Assembly: GCF_000516985.1 (NCBI RefSeq)
Contig: NW_006917092.1
Coordinates: 3,736,619-3,800,618, forward strand
From: Pestalotiopsis fici W106-1
Taxonomy: Eukaryota > Ascomycota > Sordariomycetes > Amphisphaeriales > Sporocadaceae
DNA length: 64,000 nt
Direction: 5' to 3'
Shown: positions 1-12,700 of the stretch, one piece after another
How the letters are laid out: every line of letters starts with the position of its first letter
Position numbering within the stretch: position 1 is the stretch's first letter
Notes under the pieces: generated by a model
What the model was told of the DNA's origin: nothing
Database searches by the model: none
Seen by the model: the letters and a program-made list of their open reading frames with translations, nothing else
Made by a program: the position numbers and the translations under genes

Positions 1-372
1 CTTGGTGCAGCGGCCAGAGTTTCCTTTGAAAAGCTTGACCATGTCGTCGGCAATGTACTTCCAGACGCAACAAGTGTCCTTGCCACACTCGGCGCTCTTC
101 AGAGCTGGCACAGCGCCTGTGTAAGTGACATCACTCTCTCCAGAGCCATCACCCATGATGATATTCTTGATATCTTTGGCAACTGGAGTAAGGGCACTGT
201 CTGGCAGAGTAATGAGATCGCCGATGAGCTCGTTTGAGTCGAACTCATCAGAATCACGCTCCATCAGCTTTGCTAGCCGTTTGCTAAAGCCTGGATCATT
301 GGCCATGCCGGGGTAGGCAAGCACGGTTGAGGTGACCACCGAGTAGGTGGTAAGGAACGTGGAGAAACGCAT
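1..372 (-). CDS. Secreted class II (fungal/plant-type) heme peroxidase, 5' part only
   Basis: This is the N-terminal 124 codons of a gene that continues beyond the left edge. The ATG at 372-370 opens a frame with a signal-peptide-like start (MRFSTFLTTYSVVTSTVLAYPG). A propeptide-like stretch with LIGDLITLPDSALTPVAKDI follows, then a cysteine cluster ending CCVWKYIADDMVKLFKGNSGRCTK. From memory of the family, this pattern immediately precedes the distal-histidine helix (ARAAIRLGFHDA type) of ascomycete ligninase-like peroxidases, secreted enzymes that use H2O2 to oxidise aromatic substrates. The catalytic histidines lie outside the window, so activity cannot be judged. No intron is seen in the visible part. 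The family call is recall plus the cysteine pattern; the secretion signal and open frame are seen directly. Confidence 0.7.
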   Translation of the reverse strand, partial: MRFSTFLTTYSVVTSTVLAYPGMANDPGFSKRLAKLMERDSDEFDSNELIGDLITLPDSALTPVAKDIKNIIMGDGSGESDVTYTGAVPALKSAECGKDTCCVWKYIADDMVKLFKGNSGRCTK

Positions 373-3184
373 GACGAATAAAGTGTTTGAAAGAACGCAG
401 GTGGAAGCTATGGAGCGAATGACTTGGGAAGATTCCCGGAATTAGAGGAGAGAAGCAGGGCGTTGGATGCCTCAAGCTTTGAGATTGAATATTGCTGAGA
501 TGGATGAGTAAATTTCAGCGAAGAGAGGAAGAAAGTCTTCATCATTATATATTCACTCGACAATAGAATAGGCCAACTGGTCAAGTGTAAGTCGGTCCAC
601 CCTCATGATGCCGGGCACAGGTATACAACCAGGGTAAACGAGTCTAGTCATCTTGACTGCACCGTTATTGACCATGAAAATCAGCTGTGGCTGTCTTCCT
701 ACTCATTACTCCAGCTCGTAGGATTATTTTCGTGATATCGGAAAAAGATGGTCAAGGGTCTAGACTACAAGACGACACTTTTACGAGGGTCACTTACCGA
801 GACGCTCCACCATGATCGGACGCTTGCTTTTCGTCCAAGCGGGCGCCAGCTGATCTCCCGATCCGGGGACCAGCGGCATTTGGGTTAACATTGGTCGAGA
901 AACGGTCTGGTTGCTTTTTTTTTCTTTCTCCCTAGCGCAGGTACAGTAATCTTCTGCTTCTCCTGAAGAGCGGCGCTTGGGTGAAGTGGCTCGACCTCGC
1001 AGCTCCGGCCTAGAGTCAGGGCACGCCGAGTCTTTCGTGATAGAAGGACGCCAATGCCAGGTGGCCGGCATCCAACGGCTCGCCAAGCAGCGCTAAATGC
1101 GCGCTTGGATTCTGGTTCTGTTCCTGTTCAGCACCCAGACGCGTTGCATTTCAAATGCCCGATGCACATGTGTGTTAAGCGACTCTTTGAAGAGCATCAC
1201 CTGTGAATGCGCAATGCAAGATTCGTTGATCCTTCATTCCCGAGCATACCCATTTGGTATTTTGGACATGTGGCCGCAACTGGGACTGACGCGGCGTGTG
1301 CACTCAGAGTTGCATACAATCGACCGCTAGAGCCTAGGGTAGTATACGGAGGTATCCCCCGGTATCCCCCCAAAGCTCCAGGCCTCCAGTATTGGACAGT
1401 GCCAATGCTAATGCCAATGCAATACCACGGCGGCCCGCCCAAACATTGATGCCAAGAGATGGGCCAAGAGAGTTGGCGATGCCACCAAGGACCGTCTGAC
1501 CTGGTAGCCTGTAGGTAATGATTAGAATATTGCTCAGATCCTCCCCATGCGCTGGATGACCAAGTCCACTGAAGCCGGGCGAGCTCCATCCTCATGGCCA
1601 GGGGGTGCATATGACTCTCTCTGGATACACGTTGCAAGTAGAAGAAATTCTAGCTTACTCGATAGTTTTGCGCCTCACAAATCTCGGAGCCAGGTGCATT
1701 TTCGCAGCTGCCGGAGCTTATTAGGTCGGCCTTGGCAAAAGATGCGTCTACCTTTTTAAGGCATGGCACTGATCAGTTGTTATAAAAAAGACCCGGCCAT
1801 GCGGGACAGTGCGGTCGTACATCAGCGGCCACCACCACGGACGTTGAGCTCTGCTGCTTGTAATACTCGTCAGCGAATCACGTATTCAGCATTGCTAACG
1901 AAGCTGGGTTTTTATTGAAACGAGGCTGAACTGAAGCTTAAAACCCAAAAGACTGCACCTCTCCCAACATGCAGGAAGGGATTACATGTCGGAAACGTCC
2001 CATCTCTGGCTCATCAACTGCCAATCCGGAAGCTATCCGATATATGACGGGCGTCGTTCTGGATCCCTGAACCACGCGACAAGATTATTCCAGTCTATTC
2101 AACGGCATTCTTGAATCATTTGCCAGAATCAGTCCCACATCCAACCTCGTAGTTGGCTGGTGTAAGCCATAGATCATCCGCCTCCTAGTGCCAAGCGTCT
2201 ATTTTTGTGCTATGGCCACTTGAGTCTCAGGCAGCGCATACCCTATTTAAGCTTACAATCTGGCTTCCCGACGCCACAAATTCCAGCTGTCTCAGCTCCC
2301 CTGAACGCACGGGTTTCTCTCCCTCCCCTGATGCTACCCGAGATGCCCACTCAGTTCATTGTCCGCCATGCTGACATTACAAGACTGTGTCATTGGACGT
2401 GTACCCGTCTTGATCCTACATTCAGGGCCCACCAAGGCTCTTCACTGAGTTCCTGAATTCTCGTATAATGGTATAAGAAGCGAGGCGCATCATGCAATGT
2501 GATTACCTAGTATGTACACAATGCAAGCCACATGGGCAAAGGATTTGATCCATTAAATGCTCAAATACTCTCAAAGCAATAGTGATGGTTGATTCAGCTT
2601 GAAATTATACTAGGTTGGCACAACATGGAAGCATATTGGACTTCTTTTCTTCTTCATATCCTTGAGTTCTGCGGTAGTCTAAAAATTGAGCTGGTTGAGG
2701 TAGCCAAAAGCCAATACCTGGCTAATTTGACAGTAGCAAATATCGGCGGCCTCACAGCACTAATTTGGTATGGATTGATGATTAGTAACTGTGTTTTTGT
2801 TCTAAATCAATTTATCCCAATGGCAAGTTCCGCTAGTCTTGACTGAATAAAATCCCACGCCGGACTTGTCAATAAAACCCAAGCAATATGCGTCCAGACC
2901 AGTCTATTGGGATGCCTCCGTGAATGGCCCGTGGTTGAAAAGCATCTTTACTCGGAGTGGGGATGAAATGACAAAAGGAAAACAGGAATAGAGAGCAAGA
3001 AAAACCCTGCGTTATCCATTACCTTTTTCTCATCAATACAAGCATCGTGGTTTGGTGTGAGGTACGTGGGCATAGGCGTATTCTCGAGAGACTTTGGCGG
3101 AATTTCTGAGCAGTATTCCAGCCAAATGCGTGATTCTGTTGGGGATGAATCGAAGTTGCCATTTCTATAATCATACAATTATTC
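373..3184. other. Stretch with no recognisable gene
   Basis: About 2.8 kb upstream of the peroxidase. Open frames on both strands (for example 790-1086 minus and 1197-1637 minus) have arginine- and tryptophan-rich, low-information translations that match no family I know and carry no convincing splice signals. The first several hundred bases presumably include the peroxidase promoter. I see no tRNA, repeat array or clear transposon end. Confidence 0.5.
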
Positions 3185-3577
3185 TTACTCAGATTTGAAA
3201 ACGTATGCTGCGGTGTATGTGTTCTGCGGTTGTTTAGCAGAGCGGTCTTCTTCATCAATGATCCATTTGCAATAGTCTTCGAACTGCTCATGGTGAATTT
3301 GTTTTACCGCGTTGCAAACTTTTGTCTCATCGTATGGTCCCGGGGGGTGAGTGGTGAGTGAGTTGTAGACTGTTGCTTTACGAAGGCTTGTTGAAAGCTC
3401 CACGGCAAGCCACCCAATCCAGTTTGAACCTTTGCCAACAGATATGATAGTACCGAGGGGAACAGAAAACGGCAATGGAACAAAAGTGGTCTTGCAAACT
3501 GTTGGTTGAATCACGTAACTTCTCGGTATATTCAAGTTGCTTAGGGCCCAGCCCACTATGGCCACCAGAAGTGCTTA
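3185..3577 (-). CDS. Doubtful open frame of about 126-130 codons
   Basis: A frame open from an upstream TAA to the TAA at 3185 encodes a fairly ordinary-looking peptide (for example VGKGSNWIGWLAVELSTSL and a C-terminal half with CKWIIDEEDRSAKQ). It has no ATG near its beginning, only GTG, and I recognise no family. A second minus frame (2948-3178) begins just downstream, but no plausible intron connects them. It could be a remnant exon of a lost gene or chance. I list it because its composition is less biased than the neighbouring chance frames. Confidence 0.2.
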
Positions 3578-4527
3578 TTTACAGCAGACAAGCACCGACT
3601 AGGGAGAACTTCGTCATCTACAGTTCAAAAGATGAAGATCCCTCTTGATGGCTCACGCGGGATACAGGACACCATCCAGAGAGTGAGCCGTGTTTGCTGA
3701 TATCTCGACCTTCACAGCAGCACAAAGTCTCCCTTTGTGCTGCTTTGGAGAAGCGTAAGAGTGATGAATGATCTAGCAACCACTACATTGCTCTTTCTTG
3801 GGTACCAAGTCTGATACTCAAGGCTTAATACTAAAGCCCTCAGTTCCTGCGACGCCACCATTGACTATGTACTGGGTAGGCATGTAATGTCTGATTGTGC
3901 ACCATATTCAAGTTTATCTGTAGCTTCTTATACCCAAATCAACCGACCAATATAAGGGCCTCAATTGCGAACTAAAAGTGCAACGACCACGGTAGTCATG
4001 CGCACGCTCCGAGTAATGCAAATAGTTTAGTTTTAAAACGTCACCTTGAGCAAAAAAATCTTTGTCGAGAAGCTGAGACATCTTTGTCGAGCTATTGAGA
4101 TTACGAGTGTACCAGCAAAGCAGCGACTTGAAGCCGACAGGTCAAGTGATTTCCCCACCTAACGGGTATGGGCTAGATGGGTGTACTGGTCCCTGCAGAC
4201 GCGGTTAACTTCAACCGAGCAGTAACAAGTCGCCTCCATTTTCAGGTTGTTCATTAGCCGCATGTTCTCGATCGAATCATCACAATACAAGAGACCAGTA
4301 GGCTATCACCAGGTTGTAGGGGAGGGGTAAGCGAAAGCTAGGGTTATATGTACCATGCGTGTCAGGCCCCTCTCCGTGGAATCTGTAGACTCAGTATACA
4401 CCAAATACTTAGCTACCTAGTAGGTGCGCAGTCAATCTTGATGAGATATTGATACAAATATTGATGATTCAGAGCCTAAAAGTTGGCCAAATAACATAAT
4501 TTAGCATTCAGTGGGCGCGGCAACGTC
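3578..4527. other. Stretch with no recognisable gene, upstream of the EthD-like gene
   Basis: About 0.95 kb. Contains a short direct repeat of ATCTTTGTCGAG near 4058-4092 and otherwise nothing I can name. Its right part should hold the promoter of the gene starting at 4528. Confidence 0.5.
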
Positions 4528-5287
4528 ATGGCAACGACATCAAGATCACTACCTACTGGGCCCGGTTTACTATTCATTCAGGTCCAGATCGAACCCGCAG
4601 CTTTCGACGACCACGTTCTTGGCAATTGGTTCAAGGGAAGCAATTTATGGAGCCAAACAAAAGAAAGATCAAAATCTCATTCAAGTAATTGGGAATGTGC
4701 TGACCTTTCCGACGGACCAAAGCACCTGTCGTTGTGGAGGGTTGAGAATCTTGCTGAGGTTGCTGAGGAAGCGGGTGTACCATCAAGCAGCAGCAATGAT
4801 GCCATGAAGGAGACCAAATTTGAAATGAGATACTACTCGCTTGTTGAAGAGTTCGAAAAGGACAAGCACGACGAGAGTAGGTCTGCACGTGCACATTGCG
4901 TCTGTCAAGAACCGCATCGCTGACAAGCCGACAGGCCATGCTACCACGCACATTATTACAGCTGGTATGGAGCCCGCGAATCTTGAAGCTTCGACAGATC
5001 TCGATAAGTGGTATTCGGAAGAACACAATGAGCAAATGTCGCTTGAACCAGGTTGGATTCGCTCAAGACGCTACAAGCTGGCTGATGACCCTGGCGATGC
5101 CTTTGGTGGCCCGGATCGGAGAATTACTTGGATGACTATTCATGAATTTGGTCAGGGCAACAAGCTTGGTAACAAGGTGGAGGCTCTGGACCCTGTCACA
5201 CCTTGGACGAGGAAGGTAATGGGTGGAATGAGTGTTATCGAAGCAAACGTCTGGGCCAACACTCAGGAATCCTCTACGGTGCATTGA
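4528..5287 (+). CDS. EthD-like dimeric alpha/beta-barrel protein, two exons
   Basis: Exons 4528-4876 and 4935-5287 give 234 residues. The 58-nt intron has donor GTAGGT, branch GCTGAC and acceptor GACAG, and removing it restores one continuous frame where the unspliced DNA appears broken. The N-terminal half begins with GPGLLFIQVQI, typical of fungal EthD-like tandem-ferredoxin proteins. The second half has HIITAGMEPA, LDKWYSEEHNEQMSLEPGWIRSRRYKL and TWMTIHEF, which match the usual second domain (beta strand, WY..EH, W..hEF). Such proteins are small cytosolic proteins of poorly known role, sometimes near degradation or secondary-metabolite genes. The first domain lacks the usual WY.T.H motif (WFKGSNLWSQ instead), so it may be partly degenerate. 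Function beyond fold is unknown. Confidence 0.65.
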
Positions 5288-5457
5288 ATTTTGAGTCATA
5301 CACTCGCGGGCGTTGTAGGGTAGCAGTATCTCTCAATGTAGCCATTCATGCTTGCAGCATATTTACAATGTCACCGTTACATTTAAATGCGGGTTAGATT
5401 TCACTATTCACCCGCTGGCTTGTCTTGAACTGTTTCTGGAGGTTATGCATGTCCCTC

Positions 5458-5866
5458 TCACACATGTGCTGCTGTCTCCATGTCCTTGCTGGTCGCAGAA
5501 GCGCCCTCCGGGTCCTTTAGGGCGTTGCGGACAAGTTGATCCCAAAACACGGCATCCATCTCGTTCGGAGTTTTTCCCTCGGTCTCTGGATAGAAGAAGC
5601 AAAATGATAACAAGGCGGCGACATCGGAGACGAAGAACACGTATGAATATGCAAAACCGATGCGAGTAAGTGCGGTCGGCGAGGATTGAGCATAGATCAA
5701 GTTGACGGACCAGTTGGTCAAGGTCGTAATGGTATTACCCGGGGCACGTGATAGGGAAGATCTCGGCAGGATATACCCAACATATGATGCCCAAGGGTGT
5801 GTAGAATAGACCCAAAACAAACTTCATCGCCACCATGGACCGCAGCAGATTGTGGTTTTGGGGTAG
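5458..5866 (-). pseudogene. C-terminal remnant of an MFS sugar transporter
   Basis: The minus strand reads AMKFVLGLFYTPLGIICWVYPAEIFP in one frame and then, after a small indel near 5750, continues in another frame with RAPGNTITTLTNWSVNLIYAQ, FAYSYVFFVSDVAALLSFCFFYPETEGKT and EMDAVFWDQLV up to the stop at 5458. These are the last helices and the PETEGKT signature of fungal sugar-porter MFS proteins. Only about 130 of the usual 500 or so residues remain, with no N-terminal half nearby, and the frame is shifted. A decayed fragment of a hexose or lactose-permease-like gene is the simplest reading. Confidence 0.8.
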
Positions 5867-7477
5867 GCAATTGGAGAAGTCTGCACGTCCCTGCGTTGGC
5901 TACTACACACCTAACCTAGTACCTAGTTGTAGCCTAACCTTCAGCATTGTATACACTCAAAGTGGGCAAGTTCTTATGACTCGCACAGGTTAAAAAATCA
6001 TATTGGTGAGTAATGTAGAAATAAAGAGGCATGTATATGAGCATACCCATATGGTATGACTAATGAGCGCCCATAATTAGGACATAAGTCTAGGAGACGA
6101 GATGCTGGTGCATTTTCCTATGTCGCAAATTCAGCATGCAGAGCCCCTTGTAAGATAGGCGCATTGGTCGCTAAAATTAGCGTGATTCTGTTCTCGGAAG
6201 GCTAACGTACAATTGAAACTGCAAATTGTAAATTGTTGTTGTCAATGAAGTCGTTCAATAATGTCCTTTTACGCCTTTGTTGATCGAAAAATTGTATGAA
6301 TGATGTTGATTTCAATTTAAAAATAGACCCCAACAGTATATGCAGCTCTCGGCGGCTTCTTCACCTGGAACCTCCAGGGAAGCAGAGTTCAGTTATGTAT
6401 CGCGATTTATCTCCCTGATTTGGGGGCCACCTAGGAACGATTTCGAATATGAGCTTTCTTGATTGAAAGTGCATAATTTCAATAGAAGCACGTACGAGTC
6501 AAGGTACCTGAAAGTTCTGACTCAATCAAGAAATTCTGACTCGACGTTTCAACAAAAGCATCTGTGGCGCATAATCCAACGAAAGGTAAACACTCAAGGT
6601 ATCAGTGAATTGGCATCTCCATCGAGGGGAAAGTGGCTCAAACTTGCTGCATGCATTATCTTGCCTTTCACGCAACACTTTATATCTAAGCATATTATTT
6701 TGGACATTTTGAAAACTGTATGCGGAAACCAACGTGGGCAACTGAATTGGGGGTAGAGGCCTACCTGACTACGTCGCTTGCATAACAAACTTGGAAGTGA
6801 TTGTGGATGCTTCAATCCAATTGCGGTGTCAACATGGAAAGCTTCTAGGTCAGCATTGAACAGCCGCCACCAAATCAAAATGTGTAAAACCTCGACGTCT
6901 GCAGGAATCTGCAACTTTAAAGCATTGCGCATATTTTCACGTCAAGCCCACGCGGGCGCATGTGCCCGCAGAATACAGGGCTGAAATGCTGCTTAGAAAA
7001 TTGCCCACATTCTTGCCGTCCCGCTCAACATGCCAGAAACAACGCCTAGCCTAGAACACAATCGTACTCTCGCAATTCCGGCTCATGCCACCTGTTCAAG
7101 GAGAAGAGAGGCATGAACATGAAGAAAGAATAAGCACATGTTGCCATTTTGCTTTGATTTCTTGTGCTAGGAAAGGTCGTTCAGTTCAAGTGCTTGTGAT
7201 AACAGCAAAATTCAGAGTTTGACGTGCATTATATGCAGCTGCACACTGCACGCCGCAGACAAAGCACTCGGAATATGCCGTGGGTATAGAATGCGACATT
7301 GCAACATGTAGAAACTCACATCTATTGTATTGGCATTCATGTTTTCTAAACAAGACGCGTTGCTATGAGACTCGCAAGACATATATTATGACGGTGGACT
7401 TCCTGGACAAAAACACCATGATCTGACTGTCTCCCGCAACTGCTCCAACTATCAATACTTCTGGGTTGATCGCCAAG
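5867..7477. other. Intergenic stretch without a recognised gene
   Basis: About 1.6 kb between the transporter remnant and the MFS exporter. Several short frames exist, but none has a recognisable motif or good splice sites. The right part presumably carries the promoter of the exporter starting at 7478. Confidence 0.5.
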
Positions 7478-9376
7478 ATGCTGGCCGAAAACGAAAAGAA
7501 GCATGGCGACAGGGGCGCCGCAGACGCCAGCCAATTTGTCATTGCTATTACCGATTCCGACTTGGAAGCGGTACATCGAGATACGTCAGAAGCAGCAGGA
7601 TGGAAACCCTCATTCCACGAGCTGCTAATCATGGTCGCGCTGTCACTTATTTCCCTAATGGTGGCTCTTGATGCCTGTATCATTGTCACATCACTCAGCG
7701 TAAGTCTACCTCTCACCTCCCCAACATCCAAGTTCAAACTTGACGTGAACCAAAAGCCAAACTATGAATAGGTGCTCATACAAGTCCCCCTCTACAGGCT
7801 ATCGTGACCGATCTTGGGGGCGATACCACACAGGGGTTCTGGATCGGGACGTCCTACCTCTTGTCCAATGCTGTCACCATGCCCTTCATTGCTGCAATCA
7901 GCGGTATTTTCGGTCGACCGATATGTCTCATAGCTGCGCTCTCATTCTTTACAGTCGGAACATTGCTTTGCTGTCTTGCACATGGTATTGTCCTTATGCT
8001 TGTCGGAAGATCGTTGCAGGGCGTGGGAGGAGGAGGCATCATCGTGCTCAGTTTGGTCGTGTTTACGGATATTGTACCACTTAGATACCGACCCAAGTGG
8101 TATGGAACCGTGTAAGTCCTCTGAAATTCTAACATCAATCAACGTTTCTCATACTAAGATATTCTCTAGTCTTGGAGCATGGGCCTTGGGCAACTGCCTC
8201 GGTCCCATCCTCGGCGGCCTCATTGTCGAGCATACAACCTGGCGCTGGGTCTTTTACATCATGTTTCCATTTTGTGCCTTCGGTCTTATCAGCATTCCCT
8301 TACTCTTGACCTTGAAGCCGCGGACCGAAACGATGAGGGTGAAGCTTGCCCGGGTTGATTGGACCGGATCCATGATATTTCTCTCATCGGCCACACTCTT
8401 TCTCATTGCCATCTCCTGGGGTGGCATCCAGTATGCTTGGAAAGACAAGGAAACGCTTATTCCGCTCTGTCTTGGCGTTGCCGGCCTTGGTCTTACCTAC
8501 ATTTGGGAGTCGAGAATCGCCACGGAACCTTTCCTACGCAAAAGCCTGTGCTTGCGCCCAAGCTCAATCGCCACATATTTCTGTGGAATGGTGCAAGGAC
8601 TCGTCATTTACGGCCAGTTGTACTATGGTCCATTCTATTTCTTGTCCGTCAAGGGCTACAGTCCGGTCCATACTGGCTTGGCCCTCTTTCCAGTCATGTT
8701 TACCCTTGTGCCTGGCTCGGTCATTGTCGGCAACCTCGTCACCCGGACCAATAATTATCAGTACCCAATCTGGATCGGTTGGCTCATGGCGGCATTAGGA
8801 TCCGGGCTCATGATCAAGTTTGACTTGGACACTTCCATCGCACAATGGGCTATTCCACTTGTGGTTCTGGGTCTCGGTCATGGTGCAATACTAAACGCAC
8901 AAAACTTTGCTACCCAGGCAATGTGCAAGCCCGGGGAAGAAGGCGCTGCTGCCGCCATGTACGGATTCATGCGCCAATTCGGCATGGCACTCGGCGTTGG
9001 CGTCGGGGGTTCAGCCTTTCAAAATGTCATGGCTCTCAAACTCTCATGGGAGGGTCTGCCCGAGGACATTGCCAAGAACTCCGAGGCCTATGTCGATCGC
9101 CTGTGGGCCCTACCTGATGAGCAAATGAGAACCCGAATCCTGAACGCATATGTATTTGGATTCAAGGGCGTATACAGTGTCTACTTTGGTATCGCTACAG
9201 TGGCGCTGTTGGTCAGTCTGGTGGGAATCAAGCATTATGATATGAACAAGGAGGTTGCAACAGATCACAAACTACACCGAAATCGGTTCACCAAACGTTT
9301 GGAAGCGAGTTCACGACGTACATCGGTGGTCAACTTGATCCAAAGGGCAGAGGATGCCGATCGACCTTCGCCTTAA
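7478..9376 (+). CDS. MFS multidrug/toxin exporter, DHA2 (14-helix) type, three exons
   Basis: Exons 7478-7699, 7798-8111 and 8170-9376 encode 580 residues. Both introns have GTAAGT donors, with acceptors TACAG and CTAG. After a short polar N-terminus the first helix (LLIMVALSLISLMVALDACII) appears. The motif A region follows helix 3 (GIFGRPICLIAAL), and LVGRSLQGVGGGGIIVLSLVVFTDI is typical of drug:H+ antiporters, as is LGNCLGPILGGLIVEHTTWRWVFYI (motif C). The hydrophobic pattern fits 14 membrane spans. The likely role is proton-driven efflux of a small organic compound across the plasma membrane. The ATG at 7478 was chosen because it is the first in frame. No biosynthetic backbone gene lies nearby, so the substrate is unknown. 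Confidence 0.9.
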
Positions 9377-9711
9377 GGAACGTAATAATTTGGTGATATG
9401 GAAGTGGGAAATGGTAAAAGGACAATAGTTCAGAATTATATGAAATTGAATGCTAATATGGGCGCTTGCAAAGCAAATCTAATTCTCTGTTGATCAAATC
9501 GGAGGACTTTTCTCTAATAAGCTGCCCGTTCGTTTGAATCTGGATGATGCACCTCTAAATACTGTGAATTCCCCGAACAAATAGCAAATAATTATCCCAA
9601 AAAGAGAGAAAGAAAAATGGTTCACCGATGTTCAAATAGAGTAATCGAATAGTGTTGTACAGCGAAAGAAAAGCAAAGAGGATTCTGTACTGATTGGAGT
9701 TCCAAGTCTTC
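9377..9711. other. 3'-3' intergenic spacer
   Basis: About 335 bp between two convergent genes, the MFS exporter and the giant surface protein. AT-rich, with no gene seen; presumably the two terminators. Confidence 0.5.
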
Positions 9712-12700
9712 TCAAACGTTGGCAGCCTTGATACATCGAGCTCCATCGTTTGATGATGACTTTGGACCATTGGAGATCTTGACTGCGGTTGTTGTATTTG
9801 AGTTGGGTAACGGAAATCTCCAAATCTCACCACTGTTGTTCTCTGAGCCATAGAGGAACCCATCATCCGAGGCATAAACGGCGCCCCAGGCATTGGCACT
9901 AGCGTTCTGGGTACTGGCTATCTGACCAAAGTTTGTCAATCTGGTCCATGTGTGATTTGTTCTGTCGAATCGCATCAGGTATGTCTGACCCTGGGCCAGG
10001 CCCTGGGAGCTATCGAATCCAAGTCCCCACAATGCATCACCACCACCCGGAACGTATGCCCAGTCAATAATGTTGTAGGGAGGAGTTGCTGTGCCTGTAT
10101 TGATCTGCCTACCAAAGTTTGCAGAGTTTGGCCGCAGGTCGACTTCTACCCACAGGCTTCCAGCTTGCGATCCCCAGTAAATGGCGTTCTCGTCAACGTC
10201 GCCGCAGTTGAGGGAGCCTGTGATGTTGAAAGAAGATAGCAGTGTGGTATCACCATTGGCGGCGATGCGAACCAGTCTTGCTGTGGTGCCGATAGATGCG
10301 TACAAATAGTTGTCTGCGTAATTGTAACCCATTGCGTTGATGCTGCCAACACCATTCCCAACACCACCCTTTACCAGTGTAGACGCTCCTGTGGTGATAT
10401 TGATTCGGTAGAGCGATGTTGTTTGAATCAGGTACCCACTAGGATCGCACTCAAGTGTTGGGCCTGCGCTTGAACTTGTGGAGGTGGACGACGTTGATGT
10501 GGACGACGATGTTGAGCTTGAAGAACGTGTACTTGTTGAAGAGGTGCTACTTGAGGAGCTGCTTGTAGATGTTGTGGACCTCGAAGAACTTGATGATGAA
10601 GTGATGCTAGAAGAACTGAGGGAAGAGCTTGTGGTGCTGGTCGTGCTTGAAGGCGAGCTTGAAGACGAGGTCGTAATAGATGAGGATGTACTCGTCATAA
10701 AGGTTAACGTACTGGACGATGTAGTTGAAGTACTAGTACTGTCGCTTGAAGAAGAGCTAGATGAGGTACTCGTGGTAGTTGAGGTAGACGAGGAGGTTGA
10801 ACTGGTTTCAATGACTGATGATGTAGAGGAGCTTGATGAGGTTGTTTCGGTGCTAGAAATCGTTGACGAGCTTGTTGAGTCGGTCGAAGATGTTTCGGTG
10901 GCTGACGTAGTAGATGATGTCGTCACCTCCGATGAACTAGTCGACGTGCTCAAGCTACTGGAGGAAAGAGTGGTGAGACTAACCGAGCTAGAAGAAGTCG
11001 TTGATGAGGCTGTAACTTCTGTAGTCTCTGATGTTGATGTGGTTGTCGACGATGAGCTCGAAGTCAAATCTGACGTTGATGGCAAAGATGATGAGCTTGA
11101 GGATGTAGTTGTCAAATCAGTTACAGTCGACGTCTCAGCCTCTGATGTACTGCTGGAAGACGTTGTGCTTGTAGATATCGGATCACTTGGTGTTAATGTA
11201 GAGGTATCCTGGATAGACGTGCCAGTATCAGTCGATGTCGGTTCTGTAGTTGATGATATCACAGATGCAGACGAATCTGTGACATCTGTGCTCGAGCTTG
11301 ATGATGCATCCGTAGCAGAAGAGTCTGTAGTAAAAGAGTCTGTAATAGAAGTATCGGTAATAGTAGGCTCTATAGAAGAGGGAGACTCTGTAGCTGAAGA
11401 AACCTCCGTAGTTGGAGAATCCGTGGTGGAAAGGTCTGTAGTAGAAGGCTCTGTAGTAGAAGGTTCTGTAGTAGAAGGTTCTGTAGTAGAAGGCTCTGTA
11501 GAAGAGGATTCTGTAGAAGGGAAAGACTCTACAGCTGTAGAGGGCTCCGTAGTTGGAGTGTCCGTGGTGGAAAGATTTGTAATAGAGAAGCCCGCAGAGG
11601 AAGGTTCCGTAGATGAAGTTTCCGAAGAACTTGAGTCGGAGACTGATGTGATTGCTGTAATCTCCACATTCGAGATGGTTGTGACAGCTGCCTCGGAGGT
11701 GGAGGTAGAGTTAGTTGGCTCTGATGACGTACTTGTCGCCGAGGCCGACATAGTGCTTGTATCAGATACTGATGACGTCGAACTAGTCGATGTAATTATG
11801 CTGCTCACTGTGGTCGATTCCAGCATACTTGTAGTAGAAGTGTCTGTTGATAATTCGCTGGACGTTGCTGATGATCTCTGTGTGTCACTCATTGAACCAT
11901 TCTGAGTGGTACTTGGCGCTATCGAAGTCTGACTACTCGTAGTGATAGGTACAGCATTGCTAACACTACTCGAATCTGACGTGGCAGTGCTCGTCGGGGA
12001 GCCCATCTCACTCGACTTTGAGCTTGATGGAGAAGTTGCACTAGTAACGATGGTAATGACAATGGTGGGAGGAATGCTGCCCCTTTGTGGTATAGTCGAC
12101 GTCCCTGCCGTATTTCCCAAAGTCGTGCTTGTGATTGTTACCAGGGTGATGATTATACGTGGGGGAATGCTCCCGTTCTGTGGGACCGTCAAAGTCCCAC
12201 CTGACACACCTGCCGTGTAAATAGTATCTGTTGTTTCAGTTATCACGATCTTTGGTGGAATATTCCCTCTTTGTGGGATAACGAAAGTGCCCGCACTACT
12301 ACCCGCTGTGTAAACTGTATCGGTGGTCTGAGTAATGATAATGGTTGGTGGGATGCTTCCGCTCTGTGGAACTGTAAAGGTCCCGCCAATACTACCTGCT
12401 GTGTAAATTGTGTAGGTTATCTGCGTAATGATGATTGTTGGCGGAATGCTCCCATTTTGAGGAATAGTTGAGGTTCCTGGCGATTCACCGGCCGTATAGA
12501 CTACTTCGATTGTTTCAGTAATCACTACTGTTGGTGGTTGACTTCCAATCCTCAAGACGGTAGATGTCCCTGCTTGGCTCCCAATAGTGTACACGGTAGC
12601 AACTGTCTGAGTTATCACCACAGTTGGCGGCATGGTGCCACTTTGTGAAATAGTAAGAGTACCTGCAACATTGCCATTTGTAAAGATCGTGTCAGTTGTC

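Noticed and set aside
790..1086. Minus-strand frame of 98 codons
   Set aside because: Arg/Lys/Pro-rich with no motif; likely chance.
1197..1637. Minus-strand frame of 146 codons
   Set aside because: Trp/Arg/Gly-rich low-information translation, no recognised motif and no coding neighbour.
10478..11905. A 475-codon plus-strand open frame, Asp/Glu/Val-rich
   Set aside because: It is the exact antisense of the Ser/Thr-rich part of the surface-protein gene; the biased codons (TCx/ACx) make a stop-free complement. The frame at 14645-15493 is rejected for the same reason.
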